Part shown: positions 42,439 to 50,466 of the stretch, in pieces
Layout: each line of letters begins with the position of its first letter
Numbering within the stretch: position 1 is the first letter of the stretch
NCBI RefSeq assembly: GCF_034424375.1
Contig: NZ_CP139965.1
Coordinates: 5,580,001 to 5,644,000 of the forward strand
Source of the DNA: Paraburkholderia kururiensis
GTDB taxonomy: Bacteria; Pseudomonadota; Gammaproteobacteria; Burkholderiales; Burkholderiaceae
Reading direction: 5' to 3'
Length of the DNA: 64,000 bases
The notes under the pieces: generated by a model
The model's database searches: none
Seen by the model: only the letters and a program-made list of their open reading frames with translations
What the model was told of the DNA's origin: nothing
Made by a program: the position numbers and the translations under genes

Positions 42439-43621
42439 GAATCGTCTCCGTACGCGAGAAGCCGTCGGGCAGGCTGAACGCCGTCATGCCTCCGGCGGCC
42501 TCGATGCTCTTCTTCACGAAGCGGTCGTCGACGAGATCGCGCGCGACGAAGGCCGGATCGAGCCCGGCGATGAACTGTCCCGCGCCTTCGGTTTGCGTCG
42601 ACTTGAGCCGGCGCACCAGCTCCTCGGTGTAGCTCGGGTACGGGTAGGGCTGAAAGTCGATGCGCTTCTCGTGCCAGTCCGCGTGGAGAATGGCCCGGTC
42701 GCCAAGGTAGCGGGCCCCGTCGGCAGGCGGGGACGCCAGCACGCGCGCAAGCAGTTGCGGCGCATGCGGCGTGTAGCGATTCGCGCCTTCCTTCGAAAGC
42801 AGCGCCGCGGCCTCCTGCGGATGCGAGCGCGTCCAGAGCTGCGCCTTGACGATGGCGTCCACCACTTTTTGCGACCATTCGGGACGCTGCGTCAAATCCT
42901 GCTCGTGCATGTAGACGACGCAACAGGCGTGGTTCTTCCAGACGTCGCCGGTGAAACGCAGGATCTTGCCGACGCCGAGTTGCTCTGCCGCGGCATTGAA
43001 CGGCTCCGCCACGATGTAGCCGGCGATCTGGCGCGCGGCCAGCGCGGGCGGCATGTCGGAGGGGGCCATCACCACCAGGTTGACTTCCCTTGCTCCAAGC
43101 GGCGTCGTCTTCTTCAGTACGGGTTGAAGCCCCTGCGCGCGCAGCAGATCCTGCAGCACCACGTTATGGATGGAGTACCAGAAGGGCACCGCAACGGTTT
43201 TGCCGCCCAGGCCGGCGAGTGTCGAAACGTCCGGACTCACGGTGAGCGCGGAGCCGTTGACGTGGTTCCACGCCACCACCTTTGCCGGTGCCCGGCTGCC
43301 GTAGCGTGCCCAGACCGTCATCGGCGAGAGCAGGTGGACGACGTTGATCTGGCCCGACAGAAACGCCTCGACAAGCTGCGCCCAGCTACGCAACAGCGTG
43401 GGCCGCTCGGCGCGCAGGCCCGCTGCGTCGAAATAGCCGTTGTTGTGCGCGACGAGAAGCGGTGTGGCATCCGTGATGGGCAGATAGCCGATGCGTACCG
43501 GTGCATCGGGCTCGGCGGCGGCGCGTGCGTCCAGCGTGCGCAAGAGCGGCGCCGCGCCCGCGACGGTGAACAGGGCCGCGAGCTTCAGCCATTCGCGGCG
43601 CGATATCGGTAACTGGCACAT
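42431..43621 (-). CDS. ABC transporter substrate-binding protein, SsuA/NrtA-like
   Basis: The 396-residue protein begins MCQLPISRREWLKLAALF, a Tat-like export signal, with cleavage near ARA/AA. The mature part has VRIGYLPITDATPLLVAHNN and FLSGQINVVHLLSPMTVWAR, typical of nitrate/sulfonate-type binding proteins. The ATG at 43621 follows a GGGGAA ribosome binding site. The frame is open for another 800 bases upstream, but that part is the shadow of the ATPase gene. The ligand is unknown. Confidence 0.88.
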   Translation of the reverse strand: MCQLPISRREWLKLAALFTVAGAAPLLRTLDARAAAEPDAPVRIGYLPITDATPLLVAHNNGYFDAAGLRAERPTLLRSWAQLVEAFLSGQINVVHLLSPMTVWARYGSRAPAKVVAWNHVNGSALTVSPDVSTLAGLGGKTVAVPFWYSIHNVVLQDLLRAQGLQPVLKKTTPLGAREVNLVVMAPSDMPPALAARQIAGYIVAEPFNAAAEQLGVGKILRFTGDVWKNHACCVVYMHEQDLTQRPEWSQKVVDAIVKAQLWTRSHPQEAAALLSKEGANRYTPHAPQLLARVLASPPADGARYLGDRAILHADWHEKRIDFQPYPYPSYTEELVRRLKSTQTEGAGQFIAGLDPAFVARDLVDDRFVKKSIEAAGGMTAFSLPDGFSRTETILV

Positions 43622-43647
43622 GGAATTCCCCGATGGTTTGGACGGCT

Positions 43648-44409
43648 TCACGCAGCGCGGGCCATCGCCTGCTGCAAGGCCGTGCGTATCTGGATGCGCA
43701 GCGGGTCGAGCGCTTCGAGCTGCATGTCGCGAGGCTGCGGCACGTCGACCGCCCACTGCGCCGCGAGCGTGCCGCGATTGCCGAGCAGCACGATACGGTC
43801 GGCGACGGCGAGCGCTTCGTCGATGTCGTGCGTGACCAGCACGGTGGCTGCGCCCGTGCGGCGCACGACAGCAAGCAACAGGCGTTGCATGTCGGCCCGC
43901 GTCACTTCGTCGAGTGCGCCGAACGGCTCGTCCAGCAGCAGTACGCGCGGCTCGCGCGCCAGGCTGCGTGCCAGCGCCGCGCGCTGCGCCATGCCGCCGG
44001 AAAGCTGCGCGGGATGCCACGAGCGCACCTCTTCGAGCCCGACTTCGCGCAGTGCATCGAGCACGCGCGCTCGGCGGTTCGCGCGCGACAGGCGCGGCTG
44101 TCGCTTGAACGCGAGCCCGAAGGCGACATTGCGCTCGATGGTCAGCCACGGCAGCAGAGACGACTGTTGAAACGCGAGCGCCACGTCGGCGCGCGGGCCC
44201 GTCAAGGGCACGTCGTCGATGCGCACGGCGCCCGCCGTGGGTCGCATGAGGCCTGCCAGCGCACGCAGCAGCGAGGACTTGCCGCAGCCGCTCGGACCCA
44301 GCACGGCAACGAGTTCGCCGGGCTCGACGGTGAGTTCGACGCCATGCAGCACGCGATGCCCCGCATAGGCGAGTGAGACACCGTTCACGGCGATACGCGC
44401 ACCGCTCAT
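43648..44409 (-). CDS. ABC transporter ATP-binding protein, SsuB/TauB type
   Basis: This 253-residue ATPase has Walker A GPSGCGKSS (38-46), signature LSGGMAQR, Walker B VLLLDEPFGALDE and the H-loop VTHDIDEAL. It starts at ATG 44409, overlapping the stop of the acyl-CoA-dehydrogenase-like gene. It powers the importer with the neighbouring binding protein and permease. Confidence 0.9.
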   Translation of the reverse strand: MSGARIAVNGVSLAYAGHRVLHGVELTVEPGELVAVLGPSGCGKSSLLRALAGLMRPTAGAVRIDDVPLTGPRADVALAFQQSSLLPWLTIERNVAFGLAFKRQPRLSRANRRARVLDALREVGLEEVRSWHPAQLSGGMAQRAALARSLAREPRVLLLDEPFGALDEVTRADMQRLLLAVVRRTGAATVLVTHDIDEALAVADRIVLLGNRGTLAAQWAVDVPQPRDMQLEALDPLRIQIRTALQQAMARAA

Positions 44410-45557
44410 CGTGCCGCCGTCCCGTCGTAATACGCGGCAAGCTGCGCTTTCAGCTGGACGAGACTGGGCGTCACGACCGGAATGAACGCCGCCTCGCGCA
44501 CCCGGCGCGCTGTGCCGCCCGTAGCTCCGGTGCCCCGCAGGTAGCCGCGGCCACCGCTTGCCTGCACTTCGAGTGCGACCGCGGCTTCCACTGTCTTTGC
44601 GAGGGCAATGCGCAGTTCGAAGAGCGCCGCGGGTTGCTCTCGGAACGTACCGTCCAGTACGCCGTCGAGCAGTTGCTTCGTTTGTCCGGCGAGCTGCGCT
44701 TCGACATCCGCGGCCTCGGCTGCGAGCACCGCGCGGGAGCCTGCGCTGGCCACGGCGACTTCGGCGAGCGCACGTTCTGCGAGGCCCACCGACATGCCGC
44801 ATTGCAGCCCGAGGAATGCGGGGCGTACTCGCACGAGAAACGCTCGTGCGTCGCTGGCAATGCGCGAGGCGTCGTCGAGTACGGTGCCGTTCACGCTCAG
44901 CGCGGCGGTGTTGCTCGCGCGCATGGCGACGAGGTCGAGGTCCGCGCTGCGCGCGACGTCCGCCGCGTCATGTTCGATCGCGAAGATCGACGGCGGCGCG
45001 CCGCACTCATGTTCGAACGCGGCGGCCACCACGAAACCCTGGAGCCGCAGATTGGTGATCCAGGGCAAGGTGCCGGCGAGCGACCATCCCGCGCCGCTGG
45101 GCGAGGCACGCATCTGCAAGGGTTCGATCTGGGACAGGTACTTCATCGCATTGGACAGACCCGTAGCGCCGGCCACGTGACCCGCGAGCAGCGCGGGTAG
45201 CCAGCGGTCACGCAACGTCTCGTTGTCGCTCTGCACGAGGTACTCGATGAAAGTCCGGTGCCCCCACAGCACGAACGCAGCCGTCAGCGAGTGTCGCGCC
45301 ACTGCCGCAATGGCGAGGATCGCGTCGCCAATCGTGCCGCCGCTGCCGCCCAGCGCGTCGGGCACGCCCACGCGCGCGAGGCCGGCTTTCGCCAGTTGCG
45401 GCAGTACGTCGGCGGCACGCGACGAATCGGTGTCCAGCGCCTCGGCATGAAGATCGAGCCACGCGCTTAGTTCGGCCTTTAGTTCGGCTCCTGGTTCGCC
45501 CCTTGGTTCGGCCGATACGGGATTGCCATGCCCGATCACGGATGCGATGGCGCTCAT
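44406..45557 (-). CDS. Acyl-CoA dehydrogenase-like flavoprotein (DszC/SfnB-type group)
   Basis: This 383-residue protein has the acyl-CoA dehydrogenase fold: a helical N-domain (LPQLAKAGLARVGVPDALGG), a middle beta domain and a C-terminal helical domain with QASGGRGYLRGTGAT. The catalytic Glu of true acyl-CoA dehydrogenases is not obvious. Relatives in this branch act as flavin-dependent monooxygenases in desulfurisation. Its position in an SsuABC-like operon favours that role. It is coupled by four-base overlaps to the CMD gene upstream and the ATPase downstream. Confidence 0.82.
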   Translation of the reverse strand: MSAIASVIGHGNPVSAEPRGEPGAELKAELSAWLDLHAEALDTDSSRAADVLPQLAKAGLARVGVPDALGGSGGTIGDAILAIAAVARHSLTAAFVLWGHRTFIEYLVQSDNETLRDRWLPALLAGHVAGATGLSNAMKYLSQIEPLQMRASPSGAGWSLAGTLPWITNLRLQGFVVAAAFEHECGAPPSIFAIEHDAADVARSADLDLVAMRASNTAALSVNGTVLDDASRIASDARAFLVRVRPAFLGLQCGMSVGLAERALAEVAVASAGSRAVLAAEAADVEAQLAGQTKQLLDGVLDGTFREQPAALFELRIALAKTVEAAVALEVQASGGRGYLRGTGATGGTARRVREAAFIPVVTPSLVQLKAQLAAYYDGTAAR

Positions 45558-46120
45558 GCGGTTTGCGCCGCGCCTTCCCAGCGCCACGCAGCGAGTTCCG
45601 GGTTCAGCTCGTTGCGGGCGAGGTTGTTCGCGAAGTTGCACAGCGTGGCGAGGCTCACGCCGAGAATGACTTCGAGCGCGTTGGCGTCCGTGAGGCCCGC
45701 GGCGCGAAACGCGTGGAGCTCAGCGTCCGGCACGGCGCCGCGGGTCGCGATGACCGCGCGCGTGAATTCGGCAATGGCGTTCAGCCGTGCGTCGGAGAGC
45801 GTCTGCTGGTTGCGGATTTCGTCGACGAGATCGCGCGGCAGGCGCGCCTTGTTCACCGCGACGGCGGTATGTCCCGCGACGCAGAAGCCGCAGCCGTGAA
45901 TGGCCGCTGCGGTGATCTGCACCACTTCGCGTTCCGCGAGCGTGAGACCGCCGCGCGCGTTGATCTCGCCCACTGTCAGATAGGCTTCGAGCGCAACGGG
46001 CGCATTCGCGAGCGACGCCACGAGGTTCGGCAAAAAGCCGTTGTTCGCGAGCGACTTTTCGAGATACGGGCGGCTCGCGGCGGGCGCGGTATCGATGGTC
46101 TGCAGCGGTAGACGGCTCAT
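45554..46120 (-). CDS. CMD family (AhpD-like) protein
   Basis: This 188-residue protein has the AhpD motif HGCGFCVAGHTAVA with CxxC and a His four residues after the second Cys, then a CMD fold. It probably removes peroxides or acts in redox relay. I used the ATG at 46120 (MSRLPLQTID). It is the first gene of the minus-strand operon ending at 41608 and is preceded 94 bases upstream by the end of an AraC gene in the same direction. Confidence 0.88.
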   Translation of the reverse strand: MSRLPLQTIDTAPAASRPYLEKSLANNGFLPNLVASLANAPVALEAYLTVGEINARGGLTLAEREVVQITAAAIHGCGFCVAGHTAVAVNKARLPRDLVDEIRNQQTLSDARLNAIAEFTRAVIATRGAVPDAELHAFRAAGLTDANALEVILGVSLATLCNFANNLARNELNPELAAWRWEGAAQTA

Positions 46121-46214
46121 GGCTTCCTCGTTCGGTAAAGCCTCATTGTTGCGAGCCCCGCCCGAAGCAGCAATGCGCGCCCGTCCACACTTCATGCGGA
46201 TTCGTCTCGCCGGG

Positions 46215-47204
46215 TCAGTGCAGGGGCGCATGGCGTGCGCCGCGGCCTGCTGCCGTCATGTCCGCGCCTTCCCTGCGCCACGTGCCGGGCTGCATGCCCG
46301 TGATGCGCTTGAACGCCTGCGCGAACGCGGACTCGGACTGATAGCCGACGCACTCCGCCGCGCGCGACGTGGTCGATCCGTTTCGAAGGAGGGCGGCCGC
46401 GACCTTCATGCGGATCAGCGCGACGAATTGGGCCGGAGGCTGGCCGCATACCTCGGCGAAGTGCTTGCAGAAGCGCGCGCGCGACATATGGCAGAACGCA
46501 GCCATCGAAGTTGTGCTCCACTCCTCGCCGGGCCGCTCGATGATCGCGTTGACGAGCGGCGCGAATTCGGCGCGCCGCATGGCGGACCATAGCCCGGGTA
46601 CCAGTGGGTCGGCGCAGGCGGCGGCGCGCAACGCGTAGAAGAACAGCACGTCGGTGAGCCGTGCGAGCAGCGGCGAGGGCAGTTCCTGGGTGCGCAGCGC
46701 CTCGGCACGGATCAGGTCGAACACGACGCGGGCGCCGGCCAGTTGCGGATCGTCGTGCCGCGCGACGATGTGGTCGGGCAGCAGCCCCGCAATGGCGTCG
46801 CCCAGATCTGAGCCGAATTCGAAGAAGCCGCAGGCCAGCCCCACGCTACCCGGTGTTTCCGTGGGGCCCCTGGGTGCTTCGGCGAGGGGCGTCATCGTTC
46901 CGGCGCGGGTGTGGAAGTCGCCTGCGATGGGCGCCGCCTCGTGAGGAGAGAGGCAGTGGCTCATGTCCTGCAACAGGAACACGGCATCGCCTTCGACAAG
47001 ACGCGTGCTGCGCGCCTCGCGGCCACCCAGCTCTTGTAGATGCAGCCAGCACTCGCCGCGCAGCACGAGATGAAAACTCGCGCGCTGATACCCCGCAGTG
47101 GACGCCCTGAACGCGCCGCAATACTGCCCGACGTGAAAGAGCGTGCTCTTGAGTGCGAGACCCGAGAGCAGCCAGTCGGCGGCTTTTTCGGCGGTGGTGG
47201 ACAT
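46215..47204 (-). CDS. AraC family regulator with N-terminal cupin
   Basis: The 329-residue regulator has an N-terminal AraC_binding cupin (FHLVLRGECWLHLQELGG region). Its C-terminal double HTH includes MAAFCHMSRARFCKHFAEVC and SRAAECVGYQSESAFAQAFK. It lies upstream of and in line with the CMD-ACAD-ABC operon and is divergent from the next SsuABC set, so it could control either. The effector is unknown. Confidence 0.9.
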   Translation of the reverse strand: MSTTAEKAADWLLSGLALKSTLFHVGQYCGAFRASTAGYQRASFHLVLRGECWLHLQELGGREARSTRLVEGDAVFLLQDMSHCLSPHEAAPIAGDFHTRAGTMTPLAEAPRGPTETPGSVGLACGFFEFGSDLGDAIAGLLPDHIVARHDDPQLAGARVVFDLIRAEALRTQELPSPLLARLTDVLFFYALRAAACADPLVPGLWSAMRRAEFAPLVNAIIERPGEEWSTTSMAAFCHMSRARFCKHFAEVCGQPPAQFVALIRMKVAAALLRNGSTTSRAAECVGYQSESAFAQAFKRITGMQPGTWRREGADMTAAGRGARHAPLH

Positions 47205-47580
47205 AGGCGGCGAGGCGCGGACGTGGACGTGGATCTATTGCCGGGCCACGTTGCATGCGTCCGGCGAAACAGCATGAAGCAGGAAAAGGAAAGCGGCAGA
47301 TTAACCTCGCGTGCGCATCCGGCCAAAGATCCGATCCTTCGATGCTTATGCTCCCGCGTGATAACGGGTCGCGACGCAGCGCGCGCAAAGGCCTACGGCG
47401 CGACGCGCTGATCCGTAATTCGCGCGCCGTCATTTGCTTCGCTCGAAACATCGGTTCGCCGACGCACGTGCGGCCGTTAGCATCGTCGGTCTGACTGCGT
47501 GAATCCGGCTGTATGAACTGCCGTTCCTTTCGGAGCGGCGCACGCTCACTCCATACGACCGACCGAACCGGGGAAACACT
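47205..47580. other. Divergent region between araC-type and ssuA-type genes
   Basis: No gene is recognisable in these 376 bases. They separate divergent genes and must carry both promoters. No clear sigma-70 pair or sigma-54 box was found by eye. Confidence 0.5.
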
Positions 47581-48621
47581 ATGAAGCAATCAAGGCGCGT
47601 CGCCTTCGTCCGCGCGCGAGCGGCCATCGCCGCTTTCGTGACCATCGCCTTCGCGATGCTCACCGCAGCGACCCTGCCGCGTGCCGCTCATGCTGCCGAG
47701 GCCGCCGAGGCCGTACCCGCGGAACTGAAGCTCGACTACGCGTACTACTCGCCCGAAAGCCTCGTGATTCGCCACTATGGCTGGCTCGAGGAAGCCTTTG
47801 CGCCCGACCATACGAAGATCACGTGGGTGCTGAGTCTCGGCAGCAACCGGGCGCTCGAATACCTGAACAGCGGCGCGATCCAGATCGGCTCCAGCGCGGG
47901 ACTTGCCGCGGTGCTGGCCAAGGCGAACGGCAATCCCATCCGCACCGTCTACATCTTCTCGCGTCCGGAGTGGACGGCGCTGGTCGTGCGCAAGGACTCG
48001 AACATCCAGTCGCTCGCGCAGCTCAAGGGCAAGAAGATCGCCGCGACGAAGGGCACCGACCCGTATCTGTTCACCTTGCGCGCGTTGCACACGGCGGGCC
48101 TGTCCGCAGACGACGTCGAGATCGTCAATCTCCAGCATCCCGACGGGCGCACGGCCCTCGTCAACGGGCAGGTGGACGCGTGGGCCGGGCTCGATCCGCA
48201 CATGGCCGCGGCGCAGGTCGACAACGGCGCGCGACTCCTGTACCGCAACGTGGACTTCAACACGTGGGGCTTTCTGAACGCACGCGAAGACTTCATCCAG
48301 CAGTACCCGGGCGCGCTCGCGCGCGTGCTGAAGGTCTACGAGAAAGCGCGGTTGTGGATCGCCGCGCATCCGGACGAGACCGCACAGATCGTCGCGAACG
48401 AATCGAAGGTGTCGCTCGCGGTGGCGAAGCTGCAATTGAGTCGCAACGACTTCAGCCAGCCGCAGCCGGGACCGAAGCAGATCGCGGCGCTCAAGGCCGC
48501 AGCGCCTATCCTCACGCAGGAGCAACTGGTGAAGCCGGGCACGAAGGTGGAGCAGGTCATCGACGCGTTGATCGACGTTCAGCCGGCTCAAGCCGTGATC
48601 GCGTCGACGGGCGCACCGTAA
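47581..48621 (+). CDS. Aliphatic sulfonate-type substrate-binding protein (SsuA-like)
   Basis: This 346-residue periplasmic protein has a signal peptide with a basic start and cleavage near AHA/AE. The mature domain has LSLGSNRALEYLNSGAIQIG, IGSSAGLAAVLAKANGNPI and LKGKKIAATKGTDPYLFTLR, typical of SsuA-like proteins. It is followed 11 bases later by the permease and then the ATPase. Import of an alkanesulfonate-like compound is inferred. Confidence 0.9.
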   Translation: MKQSRRVAFVRARAAIAAFVTIAFAMLTAATLPRAAHAAEAAEAVPAELKLDYAYYSPESLVIRHYGWLEEAFAPDHTKITWVLSLGSNRALEYLNSGAIQIGSSAGLAAVLAKANGNPIRTVYIFSRPEWTALVVRKDSNIQSLAQLKGKKIAATKGTDPYLFTLRALHTAGLSADDVEIVNLQHPDGRTALVNGQVDAWAGLDPHMAAAQVDNGARLLYRNVDFNTWGFLNAREDFIQQYPGALARVLKVYEKARLWIAAHPDETAQIVANESKVSLAVAKLQLSRNDFSQPQPGPKQIAALKAAAPILTQEQLVKPGTKVEQVIDALIDVQPAQAVIASTGAP

Positions 48622-48632
48622 AGGACCGTGCA

Positions 48633-49577
48633 ATGGCGATGGACGATTCGCTCGCGCCAGGCAAGACGAACGCATTTGGCGCCGTGCCTGCACACGAGGT
48701 GCGCGAGGTGCATGAGCGTGGTACGGCGCGCGCGGCCGCCGCGCCGCATGCCGCGGCGATACGCCATGACGCATCGGATTCCGGACACGCCGAAGCGGCG
48801 GAAAAGAGCCTGCGGCGATGGCATTGGGCGGGCCTCGCGCTGCCCGTCGTGTTTCTGTGCGCAATCGAACTGCTGGTTCGTGTGCAGATGTTGCCCGCCA
48901 ACCTGGTGCCGGCGCCTTCGACGATCGCAGGCACGCTGGTTCACATGGGCGGCGAGCGGCTTCTGCGCCAGGTCGCCGCCAGTACGCTGCGCGTGCTCGC
49001 AGGCTTTGGTCTTGGCGCGGCGCTCGCTATCGTGATCGGCGCAGCGATGGGACTGAGCCGCAGGCTCGAGGCGCTCTTCGATCCGTCGTTTCAGGCGCTG
49101 CGTGCCATTCCGTCGCTGGCGTGGGTGCCGGTGTTGCTGCTCTGGATGGGCATCGACGAAGCACCGAAGATTGCGCTCGTTGCCATCGGTGCTTTCTTTC
49201 CGGTCCAGCTTGCCGTGGTGGCGGGCATTCGCAACGTGGAGCGCAAGCTCGTGGAACTCGGCGCGGTGTATCGCCTGAGTCCGGCACGCATGCTGGTGCG
49301 CATCCTCTTGCCGGCCGCGCTCCCGCAACTCTTCACGGGGTTGCGCACGGGCTTGAGTCTCGCATGGATGTTCGTGGTGGCCGCGGAACTGATCGCCGCC
49401 ACGCGCGGCCTGGGCTATCTGTTGAGCGACGGGCGGGAAACCGGACGACCCGACATCGTGTTCGGCGCCATCATTCTGCTGGCGCTGATGGGCAAACTGA
49501 CCGACGGCGCGATGAAGGCGCTCGAAGCGCGCGTGCTGGTGTGGCGCGATACGAATACCGGCGAGAGGCGAGGATGA
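48633..49577 (+). CDS. ABC transporter permease, SsuC type
   Basis: This 314-residue permease has a polar, Ala/His-rich N-terminal extension of about 65 residues before its first membrane segment. Hydrophobic segments follow, with the EAA-type loop VELGAVYRLSPARMLVRILL. The ATG at 48633 follows AAGGACC. A longer open frame upstream overlaps the binding-protein gene and is not used. Confidence 0.9.
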   Translation: MAMDDSLAPGKTNAFGAVPAHEVREVHERGTARAAAAPHAAAIRHDASDSGHAEAAEKSLRRWHWAGLALPVVFLCAIELLVRVQMLPANLVPAPSTIAGTLVHMGGERLLRQVAASTLRVLAGFGLGAALAIVIGAAMGLSRRLEALFDPSFQALRAIPSLAWVPVLLLWMGIDEAPKIALVAIGAFFPVQLAVVAGIRNVERKLVELGAVYRLSPARMLVRILLPAALPQLFTGLRTGLSLAWMFVVAAELIAATRGLGYLLSDGRETGRPDIVFGAIILLALMGKLTDGAMKALEARVLVWRDTNTGERRG

Positions 49578-50329
49578 GCGATTCCGTGCTCGACATACGC
49601 GTGCGGCTGAAGCGCTACGGCGGTCGCGTGGTGCTGAGCGACACGCAGCTTGCCGTGCGCCCTGGCGAGATCGTGAGCCTGCTCGGCCCGAGCGGCTGCG
49701 GCAAGAGCACGCTGCTGCGCATCGTGGCCGGTCTCGATCGCGATTTCGACGGGGCGGTCGCGCTGCGCGGCGTACCGCTCGATGGTCCGTCGCCGGAGCT
49801 TGGTGTGATCTTTCAGGAGCCGCGGCTTTTGCCGTGGCTCGACGTGGCGAACAACATCAGCTTTCCGCTGCGCGCTCGCGGCGAAGCAGCGGAGCGTGTC
49901 ACGGCCCTGCTTGGAGAGGTCGGTCTGCCGGGTATAGAAGAGCGCTGGCCGAAGGAGCTCTCGGGCGGGATGGCGCAACGCGTGGCCATCGCACGCGGGC
50001 TGTTTTCGCGCCCGAGCGTGCTGCTGCTCGACGAACCGTTCAGCGCCGTCGATGCCATTACACGCATGCGTTTGCAGGACCTTTTGTTGCAGGTCACGTC
50101 GTCGCATCGCATGGCCGCGCTCGTGGTCACGCACGACGTGGACGAAGCCCTGCTGCTCTCGGACCGGGTGCTCGTGATGCAGGCTGGGCACAACGGCGCG
50201 GGCGGCGGCATCGTGCACGAGTTGCGAGTGGAGTTGCCGCGCCCGCGCAGCCGGCAGGCTGCAAGCGAAGGCGTGTTGCGAACTGCGTTGCTCGATCGGC
50301 TGGCTGCGTTGTTTGCACAACCGGCTTGA
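49574..50329 (+). CDS. ABC transporter ATP-binding protein, SsuB type
   Basis: This 251-residue ATPase has Walker A GPSGCGKST, the Q-loop FQEPRLLPW, signature LSGGMAQR, Walker B VLLLDEPFSAVDA and the H-loop VTHDVDEAL. It overlaps the permease stop (ATGA at 49574) and ends the operon before a hairpin at 50329. Confidence 0.92.
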   Translation: MSDSVLDIRVRLKRYGGRVVLSDTQLAVRPGEIVSLLGPSGCGKSTLLRIVAGLDRDFDGAVALRGVPLDGPSPELGVIFQEPRLLPWLDVANNISFPLRARGEAAERVTALLGEVGLPGIEERWPKELSGGMAQRVAIARGLFSRPSVLLLDEPFSAVDAITRMRLQDLLLQVTSSHRMAALVVTHDVDEALLLSDRVLVMQAGHNGAGGGIVHELRVELPRPRSRQAASEGVLRTALLDRLAALFAQPA

Positions 50330-50348
50330 AACCGGTTGAACCCGGTTT
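50329..50348 (+). terminator. Hairpin after the SsuABC operon, in a CCGG-TTGAA repeat
   Basis: AAACCGG pairs with CCGGTTT around a 6-base loop and is followed by TTA. The surrounding 50 bases repeat variants of CCGGnTTGAA about five times, so other pairings are possible. Confidence 0.5.
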
Positions 50349-50427
50349 TAAACCGGCTTGAGCTGTTGCCTTGAACCGGCCCGAGCGCCACGACGGTGAC
50401 GGTTGGCCGGCGCTTGCCATACTGCCG

Positions 50428-50455
50428 TGCCGGCGCCTGCGGGCGCCGGCATTTT
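50428..50455 (+). terminator. Intrinsic terminator between convergent SsuABC and groEL genes
   Basis: A 10-bp perfect stem (TGCCGGCGCC and its complement) with a four-base loop is followed by TTTT on the plus strand. Confidence 0.75.
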
Positions 50456-50466
50456 CCCGTTGAGCA

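Noticed and set aside
42431..44440. 669-residue fusion of ATPase shadow and binding protein
   Set aside because: The part upstream of 43621 is the ATPase gene in another frame. A GGGGAA site and an export signal mark the true start at 43621.
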